64,000 nt of DNA, from contig BCJJ01000003.1 of assembly GCA_039545355.1 (NCBI GenBank), forward strand, positions 1,819,092 to 1,883,091. The letters run 5' to 3'. Position 1 is the first letter of the stretch. The number at the start of each line of letters is the position of its first letter. A program made the translations under genes and the position numbers. The notes under the pieces are model-generated. The model searched no databases, was not told where the DNA came from, and saw only the letters and a program-made list of their open reading frames with translations. Source of the stretch: Trichosporon coremiiforme. Lineage: Eukaryota; Basidiomycota; Tremellomycetes; Trichosporonales; Trichosporonaceae. This document shows positions 34,533 to 46,229 of this stretch, one piece after another.

Positions 34533-37308
34533 GATCAGCTGATAAGGATTATAAGCGGGTAACACGGGTAACAAGAGACGAGAGCGACGTTCGGCAGAGT
34601 GCGAGAGGGTCCCAACAACAATGATGCTATGTGGTATGGAAATCCATCGGTCAGGAACAGAGTCGAATATTGCCACTAGGATTTCTCTCATTTTATCCCG
34701 AGTTAGCCCCTTGATATCTGCCCGCTCGACCCGTTATCAGCTCGAATTATCGTGCCTTCAATCGATGCCAAGCACCCGATCGCATCGACGCTTGCTCCGG
34801 AGGAGATTGCTTGACCGATGCCTTTCGGCCGCTTTGTGAGACACGCGCCATGTGCACACAGGGCCGTCATACGACAGGCTGCAGAGGAATGTGCTGCTTG
34901 CCTCGAGCTGATGCGTTTATGGCTTGTGCGACGGCCCCGGCCGCCCCCGCCGTCCTGGGTTTCAGGGCTCTTGCTCCACGCTCCAGCTGTGCGATGGCGA
35001 TGAAGTTGGGCCGACCTGGGGACAGTGTGCATGTGTGTCTGTGTGGTGAGGACGTACACGCAGTGTGTACCGTGCCATCCGTATGTGGTGGGGCACACCG
35101 TCGTGCCCCGACGAGCGAAGTGAGCAATCGGAACACCAGGTAGGTATCTCGGCGTGCAGCCCGCTGTTCGTCTCTAGTGCGGTATGAAAGAATGGACTCT
35201 ATCGGTACTAGGTACGCGGTACGGAGTGTGCTCGGCTCGGAGCGTCAACCGAATGGTATGCACCGCAAGCAGGACTGAGGTACAGAGCATTACCAGTCCC
35301 GAGCTACGCCCCGAACGCCCATGTGTCCTGTCAGGGGCATTACGTGCAGAGCGACGAACTCTTGCTCATTCAAGACCGCAATGCCGGCTGTCGCCATTCA
35401 AATGTCGGCGCACAACGGACTCCAACCCGTGAGCCTGCTGCAGAGGCCACAGGAACTACGGTTTGAGACAGACACTACGCATCGTAAGTACGGCAGATGG
35501 CGTGCCGCGGCGTCTCACTGCGTCCAATGCCCAGGCAGCACCGGCAGTGATCGAATTGCTCCAAACGCGCCGCCGGAGGTGGGCTTGGTAACGGCTCGAC
35601 CCTTCCGGCTCCCTGTTCGTGGCCGTGAACGAGATATTCCAGGACTCGGATGCACGATGGGCGTGATGCTCCCGCTGCAGAGAAACGTATTTCGGGTCGT
35701 AAGCCGCTCGCACTCGCGCAGCGAACTGCGTAAGCATGGAGCGTTAGCGATCCTCGTACTCAGGACACCCCATCGCACCAGTCCTGACAAGGTTAATGAA
35801 GTGAAGATCCTCAGCGGACGGGCCACATGGCGCCGCCAGTCGCCCTGCAATGTGCAGCCAAGTCGGCCTCCTTCAACGTTATTTCGCTGGCAAGGTTCAA
35901 GCCAAATGAATGCCACAGTTGTTTGCTATCCCCACGAGTAATGATCTTGCAGCTCCACAAATCGCTCTACAGCCGCAGCAGGGGCGTGCTATTGTGCTCT
36001 CAGCGCCAGTATGCAAGCTGAACTAGCTGAATGTTGCCGCCGCGCAGAGTCAAAATAAGTTCCGGGCGCGCTGCCGGGAGTGATCGACAACGCGTCGCGA
36101 AATCGCGGAAGGGGTCCAATCGCAGCCGGGTGTGCCGGTTCGGTGACGACGAGTTTTAGGGTTTGCAAGGCTCGAAAAATCGAGGCCAGTGCATGCGCAT
36201 TCCCCCTCGATTTCTACCGTCCTCACAACGCAGCACGGCAGACAATTGACGGCCGTCGGAAAGTGGTTGCAGTAAACAAAGAAGGCTCGCGCCAGGCATG
36301 AGCTTGGCCATGAAGCCAAGTGCGGTTTCCGTCGATCCTCTGACGCATGCGATGGTGATCTTGCAGTCAGGAATGGGACATACCGGAGGGCGGGGCGGCA
36401 TGGCGGGCCTGACAGAGGGAAGGACGGGCCTATAGGCTTGCCGCACTGCATATGTTGGCAAGAAAGGTCGAGTGGATTGTCCATCAAGCGGGAGGTGTCG
36501 AGGTGTCTCGCATGTCTCGCACGTCCCACCAGCATGGCCCATGGGCGTTGCTTGCACTGCAATTCAGGTCGGTCGAGCCCAGGACGGGGCAGGACGAGGC
36601 AAGACTTTCCAGGGATCAGGGCGCTTCTGGCCAATTTCGTGACGGCCACTGGGTCAACCTGGGGCGTGAGCCAACCACAGTGTGCGCTCAGTCGTCCGCA
36701 GTCGCCCATCGCTGGGCCCGGCGAGCTTGAATTGCTCGGGGCGCGTCGCGTCGCAGGCTAGTGACTGCTGTGCGACCTGACGTGCGCTACCTGGCTACCT
36801 GGACCATGCGCCCGCGCCCGCTGCACTCCCACCAAGCTCTGTCTTTGACTCATCGATCCTCACCCAACCCTCGATTCCCCTCGATCTCTCGTCCTGGCGA
36901 CCGCCGGTCGGCTCAGAGGCTCAGGCCTGCGACTCTACCACAGGGAGTCGAGAGCCTTGCGCCTAAGGGAAACCCGTGCCGTACGGTGGTAGGGTGGGTG
37001 CACACCGCGAACTCCAAATCGACCTTGCTTGGCTGCACCTCGAACACCTGGACCACCGTAGCACTACCACCACCATGCGAACGTCCCCTGGCCCCAGCCT
37101 GAGAGCCTTCCTCGCAAGTCGCAAGCCCTTTCCTCTGCCCTTCCTCTCCACTTGCCCCTCACGGCCCCCCTCTGCGTACAAAACCCCTTCCAGCATCTCG
37201 CTTCTCCTTCTCTCTTCCTCCATCTCACCTAGACTTCTCTCCTAACCTCTTCTTTTCAAACCTCTCCAAGCTCTCGCCTTCGTTCGAGTCCACACTCTCT
37301 TTACCACA
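34533..37308. other. intergenic, 2.8 kb, no gene recognised
   Basis: Frames of 206 codons (plus, from 35321) and 219 codons (minus, from 36709) are open but compositionally incoherent and show no motif or intron structure. The last 130 bp form a pyrimidine-rich leader (runs of ctt/cct from about 37185) with a TACAAAAC element near 37177 before the GPI-protein gene. Confidence 0.45.
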
Positions 37309-38009
37309 ATGCTCTACTCCGCTGTCATCTCTCTCCTCGCCGCTGTCGCCGTCGTCGCCCAGGACGGTGGTGCCACCGTTTCCACCCCCTCTGGCCTCAC
37401 CACTGTGCGTATCTGTTGCTCTTTGAAAACAAAAGTGGAATCGCGTTTCTGACTCTGTCCCAGTGCCAGCCTACCCTCCTCACCTGGACCGGTGGCCAGG
37501 CCCCTTACTACGTCTCGGTCATCGAGGGCGGCAATCCCAACGGCAAGGCCTTCAAGACCTGGCCCGCTACCGAGGCCAACTCGCTCACCTGGAAGGTTAC
37601 TGAGGTTCCTGCTGGCCAGTCCATCACCGTCCAGGTCAAGGACGGTTCTGGTGCCGTCAAGTACTCTGCCGCTGTCACTGTCGGCGACGGTGGCTCTGAC
37701 TGCTCCGCCGAGTCTGGTGACTCTGCTGGCGGTGCCGCTTCCGGCGCTTCGGCTGTCGGCAGCTCGTCCCCCTCGGCTGGCGCTTCCAACGGCGGTGCCG
37801 CCAACGCTGGTGTCTCGGCCTCGCCCTCTGCCTCTGCTGGCTCCGCCGGCAAGGCCTCCGCCTCCGAGAAGGCCGCCGACTCGACTGGCTCTGCTGCCAC
37901 CAAGCCCTCTGCTGGTGCCGCCTCCGCCACCCCCTCGTCTGGTGCCGGTGCCAACGTCGCCTCGGTCGCCCTCGTCGCCGCCGCTGGTGCCCTCGCCGCC
38001 CTCTTCTAG
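37309..38009 (+). CDS. secreted GPI-anchored Ser/Ala-rich cell wall protein, Kre9/Knh1-like N-terminal domain
   Basis: Two exons, 37309-37404 and 37464-38009, give 213 aa. A signal peptide covers 1-17 (LLAAVAVVA then QDGG). The mature N-terminus begins near CQPTLLTWTGGQAPYYVSVI and continues through TWKVTEVPAGQSITVQVKD, the beta-sandwich seen in the fungal Ser-Thr-rich GPI-anchored family (Kre9/Knh1-like). Residues about 115-192 are Ser/Ala/Gly-rich and would be heavily O-mannosylated. The C-terminus NVASVALVAAAGALAALF is a GPI-attachment hydrophobic tail. Codon use is extremely biased to C-ending codons, suggesting high expression. The gene stands alone between two deserts. The cell-wall role is inferred from architecture. 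Confidence 0.85.
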
Positions 38010-40332
38010 ATGACTTAGCCCCCACCACCTCCCCCTCATAGTATCATATACACGTCTATATATCCGCAATTTTAACGCTCATGCACATTGATCCATAGAT
38101 GGATTCTCATTCTTCCCCCTCATCTACCCCCTCCTCACCATGTATTCTTCACCCTCCTTTCGCATCATTTGTTGACCTAAGGCACTGCTGGATGCAAACC
38201 CGTTCCGTTTTAGCAGCCCACACTTTTCGTTTCCGCCAGCGTGACGTGACGGGATAGGCGCGATGGGCCCCTGACACATCAGTACGGCCCTCGTATGCCC
38301 AGCAGCCAAGCCGTAGGCACGCACCGCCATGTGACGGGCCATGTGACGGGCCATGTGCCTGTGCGGATGGTCTGAACGCGATCGCAGCGCAGCACGCAGC
38401 ACGCAGCGAGAGAAGAAGAGGTGAGTGTGTCGAAGACAACGCATACGACAAAGAAAAACAGATTGTGGATCCATACACCACGTAGCAATGTGCATCCGTG
38501 TGTGCGTCCAAAAGCCTGGAAACGGGCGTACAGATGGGCGTACAGGGAAATTGGGAAAGTCGACGGGTGTAGATCAGCGACTAGCGGTGTCCATCATTGC
38601 GAACGCGAACTTTTCGCAATTGGTTTCCTCCGCACTACCGTAGTGTCCGGTACCGGGTGCCGAGGTGCCGGAGTGCCGGAACAGGCAACCGCATCGTCCG
38701 ACCGCGTCTGTCGTGCTTTGTTCTTATCTGATCAACACTGCATGGGAATGGCTCTCATGCATGGTCCAATCACTCGCTCCTTGACATTCTGTCTCGCATG
38801 TGAGCATGTGAAGCGCCTTCACCTTTCGTGAGATAAAAGCATAGGGATCAAAGGGAAGGACGCGAGAAGCGACCTGCCCATCCCTGCATTGGCGTACTGC
38901 GTAGAGAAAGAGAGTAGTGGGTCAACGACTGCGCGTGGATTTTCTTCCTACTGCGCAAACTACTGCGAGAAGCGGGGTCAATTTGGCCCGAACCACGTCT
39001 ATAAAAGACATCAACCAACCTGAGTCGGGTCCGGCGCCTCTGCATGCTGACTCTGTGTGTGGGCAGCATGGACGGCAGCTGGAGTGTGGACTGTGCGGCG
39101 ATAAAGAACGGCCCGAACGGCGAGAGCTCGGACGGAAGCAGAAATGCTGTTTCAGACGCGACCCACACGCACGCGCTACACGCGACGCGTCTGGCTCTGC
39201 CCGCATGCCCACTAGCCCGCTCGACCGCAGCGGTGTCGCTGCCCGATTGTGGCGTTTGCGATGCGGCGAAACCAATGCGGCGTACGGCCACCGGTGACCG
39301 ATGGGGCGGTGCTCGCATTCAACGAAGCATGAGGGTGTTCGTGGCTGCGCTGATGGAATGCACGGGTGCATCGCACTGGATTGAGATACGCTCGGACGCA
39401 AGAGTGGATGGCAGGGGCATGATTATGGGCACGGAGGACGCACGGGCCGGGCACACTCGACTGTAAGCGTCGATGACGCTGTGGCCGGTAGGAACTGCAA
39501 CGGGGGTGAGGAAGGTTGTTATCGAGACCAACCCAGGTCGCTTGGAGCAGAATGTCGAGGGCTGATAATCCGATATCGGCTGGGGACCATGCTTCAGCCC
39601 TACTCCGGGGGGGAAGAGACATGTATGGTGATCGTCGCATTCCAAGCAATGGAACCCTACTCTTGGCAGTTGTTCATGGGTCCAGAAACTATCCGCGAGG
39701 GCACGATATTTACAAGCGCAGGAAGTTGCTCTGAGGCGGCCGGCCATCCTAACCTCTGTAGAGGTTTCTCAGGCTGTGATCTTGGGTCACAAGCGACTGA
39801 AGGCTGATATGAGCCAGTACAGCCGGGGATCTACTCGTCTGTAGGTTACGAATGCCAACGCCTACATAACAGCCATAGCGGCACATAGCATAGCCTAGCT
39901 TGACCTCCCATCCTCCAGAACTCCATATCCATAGCCATCCCCTATCCATTCTCAGCTATGGCTGGCTACATGGCGCTACATATCGTGTGCTTGGCGAGAT
40001 AACGGTGGCTAACCAGCAACTACCTATCACAGGATTCTGATGCCTGAGGTAATTCTTAGGTAATCAGATCCGTCCACTGTAGAGGCGACCCAGTGGCTAT
40101 GGATTATGTAGCTGTAGCTAGGGGTTCCTATCCATAGCATCTCCAAAGCAAGAGCGTCTGGGGTTGCCATAGCATACCCATAGCATAGTCATAGGCACTC
40201 CATAGCGTGACTACATAGCACCCATAGCCTAGGCATGGCATTCGTAGCTGCAGGTTGCGTCGGCCTCGAGAGGGCGAGGCAACGACCTCCGTGGCCTTTT
40301 TGACCTGGCTCTGTCTGGTGCGTGAAGCCTTC
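38010..40332. other. start of the large gene desert
   Basis: No protein gene or RNA gene is recognised. Contains a 12-bp unit CCATGTGACGGG repeated 2.6 times at 38327-38357 and the CATAGC hexamer field at 39874-40228, annotated separately. Confidence 0.45.
39874..40228. repeat. interspersed CATAGC hexamer cluster
   Basis: Twelve exact copies of CATAGC or its complement lie within 355 bp, at 39874, 39884, 39889, 39930, 39955 (reverse), 40096 (reverse), 40133, 40168, 40179, 40201, 40214 and 40223. About 0.2 would be expected by chance. Many copies share the extended form CCATAGC. Spacing is irregular, so this is not a simple tandem repeat. Local base composition is more A/T-rich than the surroundings. 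Confidence 0.75.
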
Positions 40333-40733
40333 TCAACACTTTTTCAGCGGGCCAGCCAGTCCGCATGCTCTTGTGGCAGACGGAGCTCGTTGTGAACATG
40401 CAAGAGAAGCTGATCGCCGCTTCTGAATGCGTGTTAGCGACTCGGCGCGCGAGTGCCGTGGTGACTCACAAAGTATGGCCGCACTGGGCCGGCCTGCGCC
40501 TCATCATGACCTCCCTCGCCATCGGCGGCCGTCTGGAACTTGCACGGCACTGTCTTAGCTGACACAATCGCTGTAGACACACCTTTGGCCTTGCCCGACT
40601 TAGGATCCATCCCCGGGTTGGCGAGGTAGTGAATCAATCGCTTCATGGGGAAATGGGAAGTGGCGTCGGAGACCTCGTTGTCGATGCGCTTGACGTGGAT
40701 AGCATGGCCGGAGCGAGTGCGGAGCTTGGCCAT
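40333..40733 (-). CDS. orphan three-exon small protein candidate
   Basis: Not recognised. Exons 40733-40583, 40549-40470 and 40422-40333 join in phase to give 106 aa. Intron 1 runs GTGTGT to cagctaagacag, and intron 2 runs GTGAGT to gctaacacgcattcag. Both match the intron style of the secure genes, and codon use in exons 1 and 2 is G/C-ending like those genes. The N-terminus is basic (MAKLRTRSGHAIHVKRIDNE), followed by SHFPMKRLIHYLANPGMDPK, a Gly/Glu segment, and a basic Cys/Ala-rich end. The frame is open upstream of the ATG to about 40797 (KTKGRCKPRHSDDAV), so the true start may lie further 5' in another exon. It could also be a decayed gene fragment. Confidence 0.38.
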
Positions 40734-41756
40734 GTCTGCGCTGCGCACTGCGTCGTCGCTATGACGCGGCTTGCAGCGGCCCTTGGTCTTGGCTAGGCCC
40801 TCGGGATTGGACGACGCGGGATGAACTCTAGTTGGAGCGCAAGGGGGACCAGACTGTGCCAGAGGAGACGGACCAGTCCTCCAACGAACGGTCTCGGTTG
40901 AAGTCGACGGTCAGCTCTTCGGAGCTTCGATAAGCTCTGCCGCTCCGCGCGAGACTTCAGCACGACGCTCTCTTGGTTCAAGAGCTCCTCATCCCAGAGG
41001 AGACCTCTCGCCCCGGTCTAATGGCTCGCAAGGGCGACAGTGGCAAGCTGCGAATGATTTAGAGGACGGTGGAGCGTTTGTGATGACTGGAAGTCATGTT
41101 GTAGTAATTAGGGTTAAGACGCGGGGTACTCACGACGAGCGAGAAGGGTGAACGGAGCCCTAAGGGCTCACTGGGTGATGGACAGATGCCAGAACGAGCA
41201 GACGTGGTGATTTCTCGCCAAGGCAGAGGTTCGGAAGCAGGTGAGGGGACAATCGTTCTCCCTGATCATCGGGCCCGGACGTCTAGGGGAGCAGGTCTCT
41301 GCCCCTACAAGTCCTCCCCTCTGCAAGGAAGAGGCACTGCCGAGAGGGTGGTTGCAGCGGGTTTGAGATCGAAATGCAGCATGCGAATCGCGACTGCCAC
41401 TTACGCTCTGTGGCACCCTCACCGTCCGAGAGCGCCGCCTTCTACCCAAGTATACCGTGCGCCCAGCTGACCTTCCCCTCTTAGGAATACCTCAGGCAAG
41501 AAGCCTGCGAGCCGAGGTTCATCTGTGCGACTGAACAGGAGCACGTTCCTAGCCTTCGCAGGTCTTTGTGCGGCCGTTGATCAGTTAAACTGGGACAGAA
41601 TGCCACCGCTCCGCGTCGGACTTATTTCCACTGTCTCCAGGCGCGTACCTGCACCGCAAGCGCTCTGTTGGATGCCCACGCAGTATTATTGACGTCTCGG
41701 CTCTCTGGGACTGGGTTTGATACTGCAGCGCCGCCCAAAGTCATCAGCAAATCATC
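40734..41756. other. intergenic in the large desert
   Basis: No further gene is supported. A short open frame on the minus strand (40981-40793) could hold an upstream exon of the orphan gene, but no convincing splice pair was found. Confidence 0.4.
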
Positions 41757-41866
41757 GGCATTGTGGCGGAGTGGTTAACGCGGTTGACTCGAATGGTTTC
41801 TCTTCACGAGATAGGTTCTGAAATCAACTTCCTTCGGGAGCGCATGTTCGAATCATGTCAATGTCG
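41757..41866 (+). tRNA. tRNA-Ser (anticodon CGA), with 29-nt intron
   Basis: A complete cloverleaf can be drawn. The acceptor stem pairs GGCATTG (41757-41763) with CAATGTC (41859-41865), followed by discriminator G41866. The D arm is GCG/CGC. The anticodon stem pairs GTTGA with TCAAC (41824-41828), with anticodon CGA at 41790-41792. The variable arm is long (class II, as required for serine), and the T arm is GCATG-TTCGAAT-CATGT. The intron at 41794-41822 interrupts the canonical position one base 3' of the anticodon. A TTTTT pol III terminator follows at about 41870. It decodes UCG, a frequent serine codon in these genes. Confidence 0.92.
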
Positions 41867-42404
41867 TGCCTTTTTGCGTCTCTACAAGCTTTTTCTGAAC
41901 GTAGAAGTCGAATGCGCATCGACATACGCGCCCTGGAAAGTCGAAGGGGTGTAGTACCGGTCGTGGATGGGTGGATGGGAGGGGCGCAGTTGTGTGGCAG
42001 GTTAGCGTGTTCCTGGCGATTATGTCACGTAACGGGCGGAGGTGGGTGGTGGAGTCACAACTTCTCCGACATCGTTCATCGCATGCTTAAGCAGTAGAGC
42101 CATAGGCAATGTTCACGTCGGGGCTCGGTCCATACAGTGCAATGTGGCAGCTGACTCGACCGGGGGTTTCGGAAATGCGACCCGGCGACTCGCCCACCAG
42201 AGGTCTCTTACCACCCCGCTCCCTCAACGCCACCCCCGCCTGCGCCTCTGTTGCCACCACCGCTGACCAATACATCGCTCCCCTGTGCAGCCCGCAGCGT
42301 TCTTTCGGTATTCTGGGAGACGCAGCAAAGAATGCAAAGGGGCGAAAGAGCACGCACACTCGGCCGCGCCGGCGCCGGCTCGACAACGCGCAACGAGCGT
42401 CGTC
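41867..42404. other. spacer between the two tRNA genes
   Basis: About 540 bp without a recognised gene. Open frames across it are short and overlap the tRNA flanks. Confidence 0.5.
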
Positions 42405-42493
42405 GCCTCGTTATATCAGTCGGTAGATAGTGTGACTCTTACGCTCAGAGCCGATTGATCACACAGTCATGGGTTCGAGCCCCATACGAGGCT
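42405..42493 (+). tRNA. tRNA-Lys (anticodon CTT), with 16-nt intron
   Basis: The acceptor stem pairs GCCTCGT (42405-42411) with ACGAGGC (42486-42492), discriminator T42493. D stem TATC/GATA surrounds a loop containing the conserved GG. The anticodon stem is TGTGA/TCACA with anticodon CTT at 42438-42440. An intron at 42442-42457 sits at the canonical 37/38 position. The T arm is ATGGG-TTCGAGC-CCCAT with a strong B box, followed by a GTTTTT terminator. It decodes AAG, the dominant lysine codon in the genes of this window. Confidence 0.93.
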
Positions 42494-45400
42494 TGTTTTT
42501 GAACCTTGAGAAGGTAGAGAGGGAGGTGGTATTGACGGAGGATGGCAGTGGTGAGGAGGACAGGAGCTTGCGATGCGACGTCCTGGTCCGTGGTGGCCCC
42601 CCTTTCGAGGGGTCATAGGAGGGCTCCTCGCTCTGGCCACTGCCCGGGCTGCCGAATGCAGACAACGGCCATACAGTACAGCCTGCTAATAGGAGCAGCA
42701 GGTTGCAGGCTTAGAATGCCCTCTGCGTTGTTTGAGCGACGCGCGGCGACACCCTCATGCGGACAGAGCGTCCGACCGCAGCCCGTGTTTCTCGATCCTG
42801 CGTCCTCAGCCGGTGAAGTCATAACAGAACAGGCCCCCACGTCTCCAATCACGGTCAGCCGGCTGGGTCCTGGGATGCTCAACCACTCGGGCAGCCAGTT
42901 TTCCGAGTCCCAGGACCTCTCTCCCCCCCTCTGGACACTCATGGTCCGTGTCCGGCACCAATGTGTACCTGCTTCGTCGGTGCGTCCCCCGCTCCACTTT
43001 CCGAACGCACCGGTGCGCACAGGGCACGGCACACAGCCCACACGCACGGAACCCAGCCTTGCATAGAATCTATCGGCAGAATCTGGGACCCCTCACCGCA
43101 GCCCACGGACGGTCCAGCAAAGACCCATCCATAGTCAGCGCCCGGTCATCCCCTCGGGCAAGACCTTACGGCAACCCGTGCATTCCCGGGCGGAGGATCT
43201 CATACCGGGTTCCCGACGCACGAGGCTCTGCAACGCGGTCTGTACCGAGTAGCGGTCCGGGCCGAAGTGTTCGGACGTTCGGGAGTTTCATACATGCCAG
43301 AGGAACGGCGCTGACGAGGTAGATGGGAGTGTGCTGATACCAGCCCAGGGGTCTTTGGCATCTCCGAGCTTGCCCGTGCATTGTCTCTCCTTTGATGTCT
43401 ACTGACAGGCACTGGGGGTGCTCGCTGATGCGCTGCAGTTGGACCTCGGCCTTTCACCGGAAACAGCGCATGTGCTCTGTAGGCTCTAAAGGTGGGCGGA
43501 GGCCGACAGCGACTCTGGTGGCCGATGAGAATGCTCAGCTCGTCGGTCCTTAATCGGTCTGTCAGACTGAGCACAGTGCACAGCACTGCATATCGCCAGA
43601 AGACGCTGTGCTCGAAGTAACAGCGTCTTCTTGATGGGCGGTCATACCGTTGGTGGCCGTGAGCGGTGCACCGGCAAGAAGGGCGGTGAGTGCGGTGCGC
43701 TATTCTCACGTGTCCGCCTGTCAGTCACCCAAGCATGCCCAGTCAATGTCTGCAGCGCCCATCCCCTTTCATCCCCCTCTATACGAGGAGAGCAACGAAT
43801 ACCTCCTTCCAGCAAGCCGCGCTCGTTTCATATATGAGTCGAGAGAAGCACTGCATGACCCGAGGTGCGAATCGGACACGGCGCCGATGACTCATGAAAG
43901 GTCATTTGTACCTTTGCCCCCCGATGTTCCCGTCTCGTTTCCGACATTACGTCTTCCGCGCTGCCCTACTCCTTGCCGCACAAAGGTACCATAAGGAGCT
44001 TGCGCCGAAAGACTGTAGCCGCCGGCTGTGCTGCTCGTGCCGTAGACGTTACAGAGTACTGTTCCCCAGACTATCGAGGACAATCCACGGTCTGGGTGAA
44101 GGCAAGGCAACCAGGCTGTACGCTGTCGCGAGAACGCGACGAACAGCGGTTCTGCAGTGAGCATACCGGGGTGAGACGTCAGTACGTCAGGCGACCAAGA
44201 TGGAGCGATATGGAGCGTGGATAGGTTGCACCATCAGAAGCTGGAATGACAACGGTGACCTAGCGACCCAGCGACTTGCAAACAACCAAACAACAGGGGC
44301 AAGCAAGGGGCCAAATGAATCGGCAAAGTCACGCCTGCGCGCCAAGGCCGTAACCTCGGCGATCTGGACTTTTGCGCACCGAATGTCTGAACGGGTGTTC
44401 TGGGTCTTTCAACCCCACGCTCGTCATACTTCGATTCTACACGACGCGGTACGCAGTGCTCGGCATGCTCGGTCGACTCGTGACTCCGGTCGCCTCGTGA
44501 GTTGCACCAATGCGACTTGTGGCATGCCGAAAGAAGCGTACGTACAGCCATCACGCGCCTCACGCGCCTCGCGCCGTACCATGGCATGTTCCCACATCGG
44601 TGTCTGCATCGGTCACTTGGACGCGCCACCAGCCGCACTGGGATCTGGCTTCGGATCCCCAGACTGCTGAGACTTGGCTGACCTGGGATCGTGGAGGGAC
44701 ATGAGAGACTCGGGGTAGAAGTTGGCCAAGCTAGGAGACTCGTAAACATGAAGGAGACATGGGATAACGGAGGGGTTATGGGAAAGGGGCACATGGTGTC
44801 TCAGTCGGATGTACGCCATCTCGTTTCTCGACACGGTTTGAGTCATGCGGCCACGGGGCCACGGCGACGAGACATGTCTCGTGTGTCTTGCTGTTGTCGC
44901 AGTCACAGTCGTTGGCGATCAGACGACAGCCCCTCGACCCCTCAGCTCCCCTGCACTCGCAATGGTGGGAACTTTGTCATTCGCTAGCCACCTTCGTCCA
45001 ACATGGCCAAATGACCCAGATCTCAGATCTCCAGAATTCAAAGAATATGGGGCCGGAAATGGGACGACGAAAACAACAACAACAACACTTGCATCGGCGA
45101 AAACTGTGGACGCATGAGGTCTCGGAGCAACGACTACCCCACAAGCATGCACTCAATGCCTTCATTAACTGACCCGGCCATCAGAAGCTTTCAGTCATTA
45201 CGATCTTGTTCATATTTGGTTCTCGCAGACCAATTCACCGTTGCTGCGGCAGTGATGGCCGGCCACATGCTTCAATTGTGTGTGAGAAGGAGCATCTGAT
45301 CTTTATTACTAACTGGGCAAGATTTATATTGATTGCCAGAACTTTAGACTTGCCTTCGCTTGGCGAAGGTCGAGTTCGTTTCGATGACGGTTCGATACTC

Positions 45401-46229
45401 TTGCCAAGCGTGAGCGCCAGGTACCAGGTTCCAGTGTCCAGCGCCCTCCCAGCGCCAGAAAGGTTGCAGGTCAATCTGGCCTGCTCGATCGAGACACGGC
45501 GGTGCCAACCAAAACGCGTGACGCGTATTGGCCCTCGACTTTCGGACATCAAGGGCAGAGTGGCCCTGGTCAATTTAAAGACGGGCGACAGAGTTCAATT
45601 GTGTACTAGAGCAGCAATGTTATTCCTCCTGCGCCTCCTGCGCCCCCAGCGCCTCTGCTCACTCAACGGTGTCATGTGTCCAGCTCCAGCCAGCGTTACA
45701 TGTCGCGTTGTCCCTCATGACGCAGTGGAGCGTTTGTTTACACCTTCTGCACCTCTGCATTGAAGTCATCTGATGTCAACAGACAACAGAACGGATGTGT
45801 CAGCTGTCGCTCTTGCGATGGATTGACGGTCTCGCAATATCGCGATGCGCGGTCTGACAGTGGACCCACTTGACGTAGTGTATCCGGGCATTGACGCGTC
45901 GCACTATATGGCCCTCTCACGCGTCGTGGACCTAGCTCGAGTTCATGAAGCTTTAGCTCCATAGCGATCATTGGCGCGAGCGCCGGGAGATGAGCGTTCG
46001 GAGGTTCGGAGCACTGGGTAAGCTTACAAGAAGCGATGCCGCGTCAGTCCTCTGCACGCGGCATGCGTGGTGCGGCGGTGCGCGGTGTGCGGTCATGCAT
46101 GGGCGAGCCAGTCGCATCTCGTTACTCTCCAAAGTGCGGCCAGAGGCAGAGCGCGCAAAGGTGGAGACAGCTGAGCCAGAACCCACTCCTGGAGCAGAGC
46201 CGGGCCCGGGATCCCTAGTGTCGTAGAGT
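42494..46229. other. gene desert, 3.7 kb
   Basis: Frames of 140-190 codons on both strands (for example 42542-43066 and 43200-43709) have no coherent motif, no consistent codon bias and no splice-linked extension. No transposon protein signature was found. Confidence 0.45.

Noticed and set aside
35321..36709. 206-codon plus and 219-codon minus frames in the 34.5-37.3 kb interval
   Set aside because: Incoherent composition, no introns, no motifs. Long chance frames are expected at this GC content.
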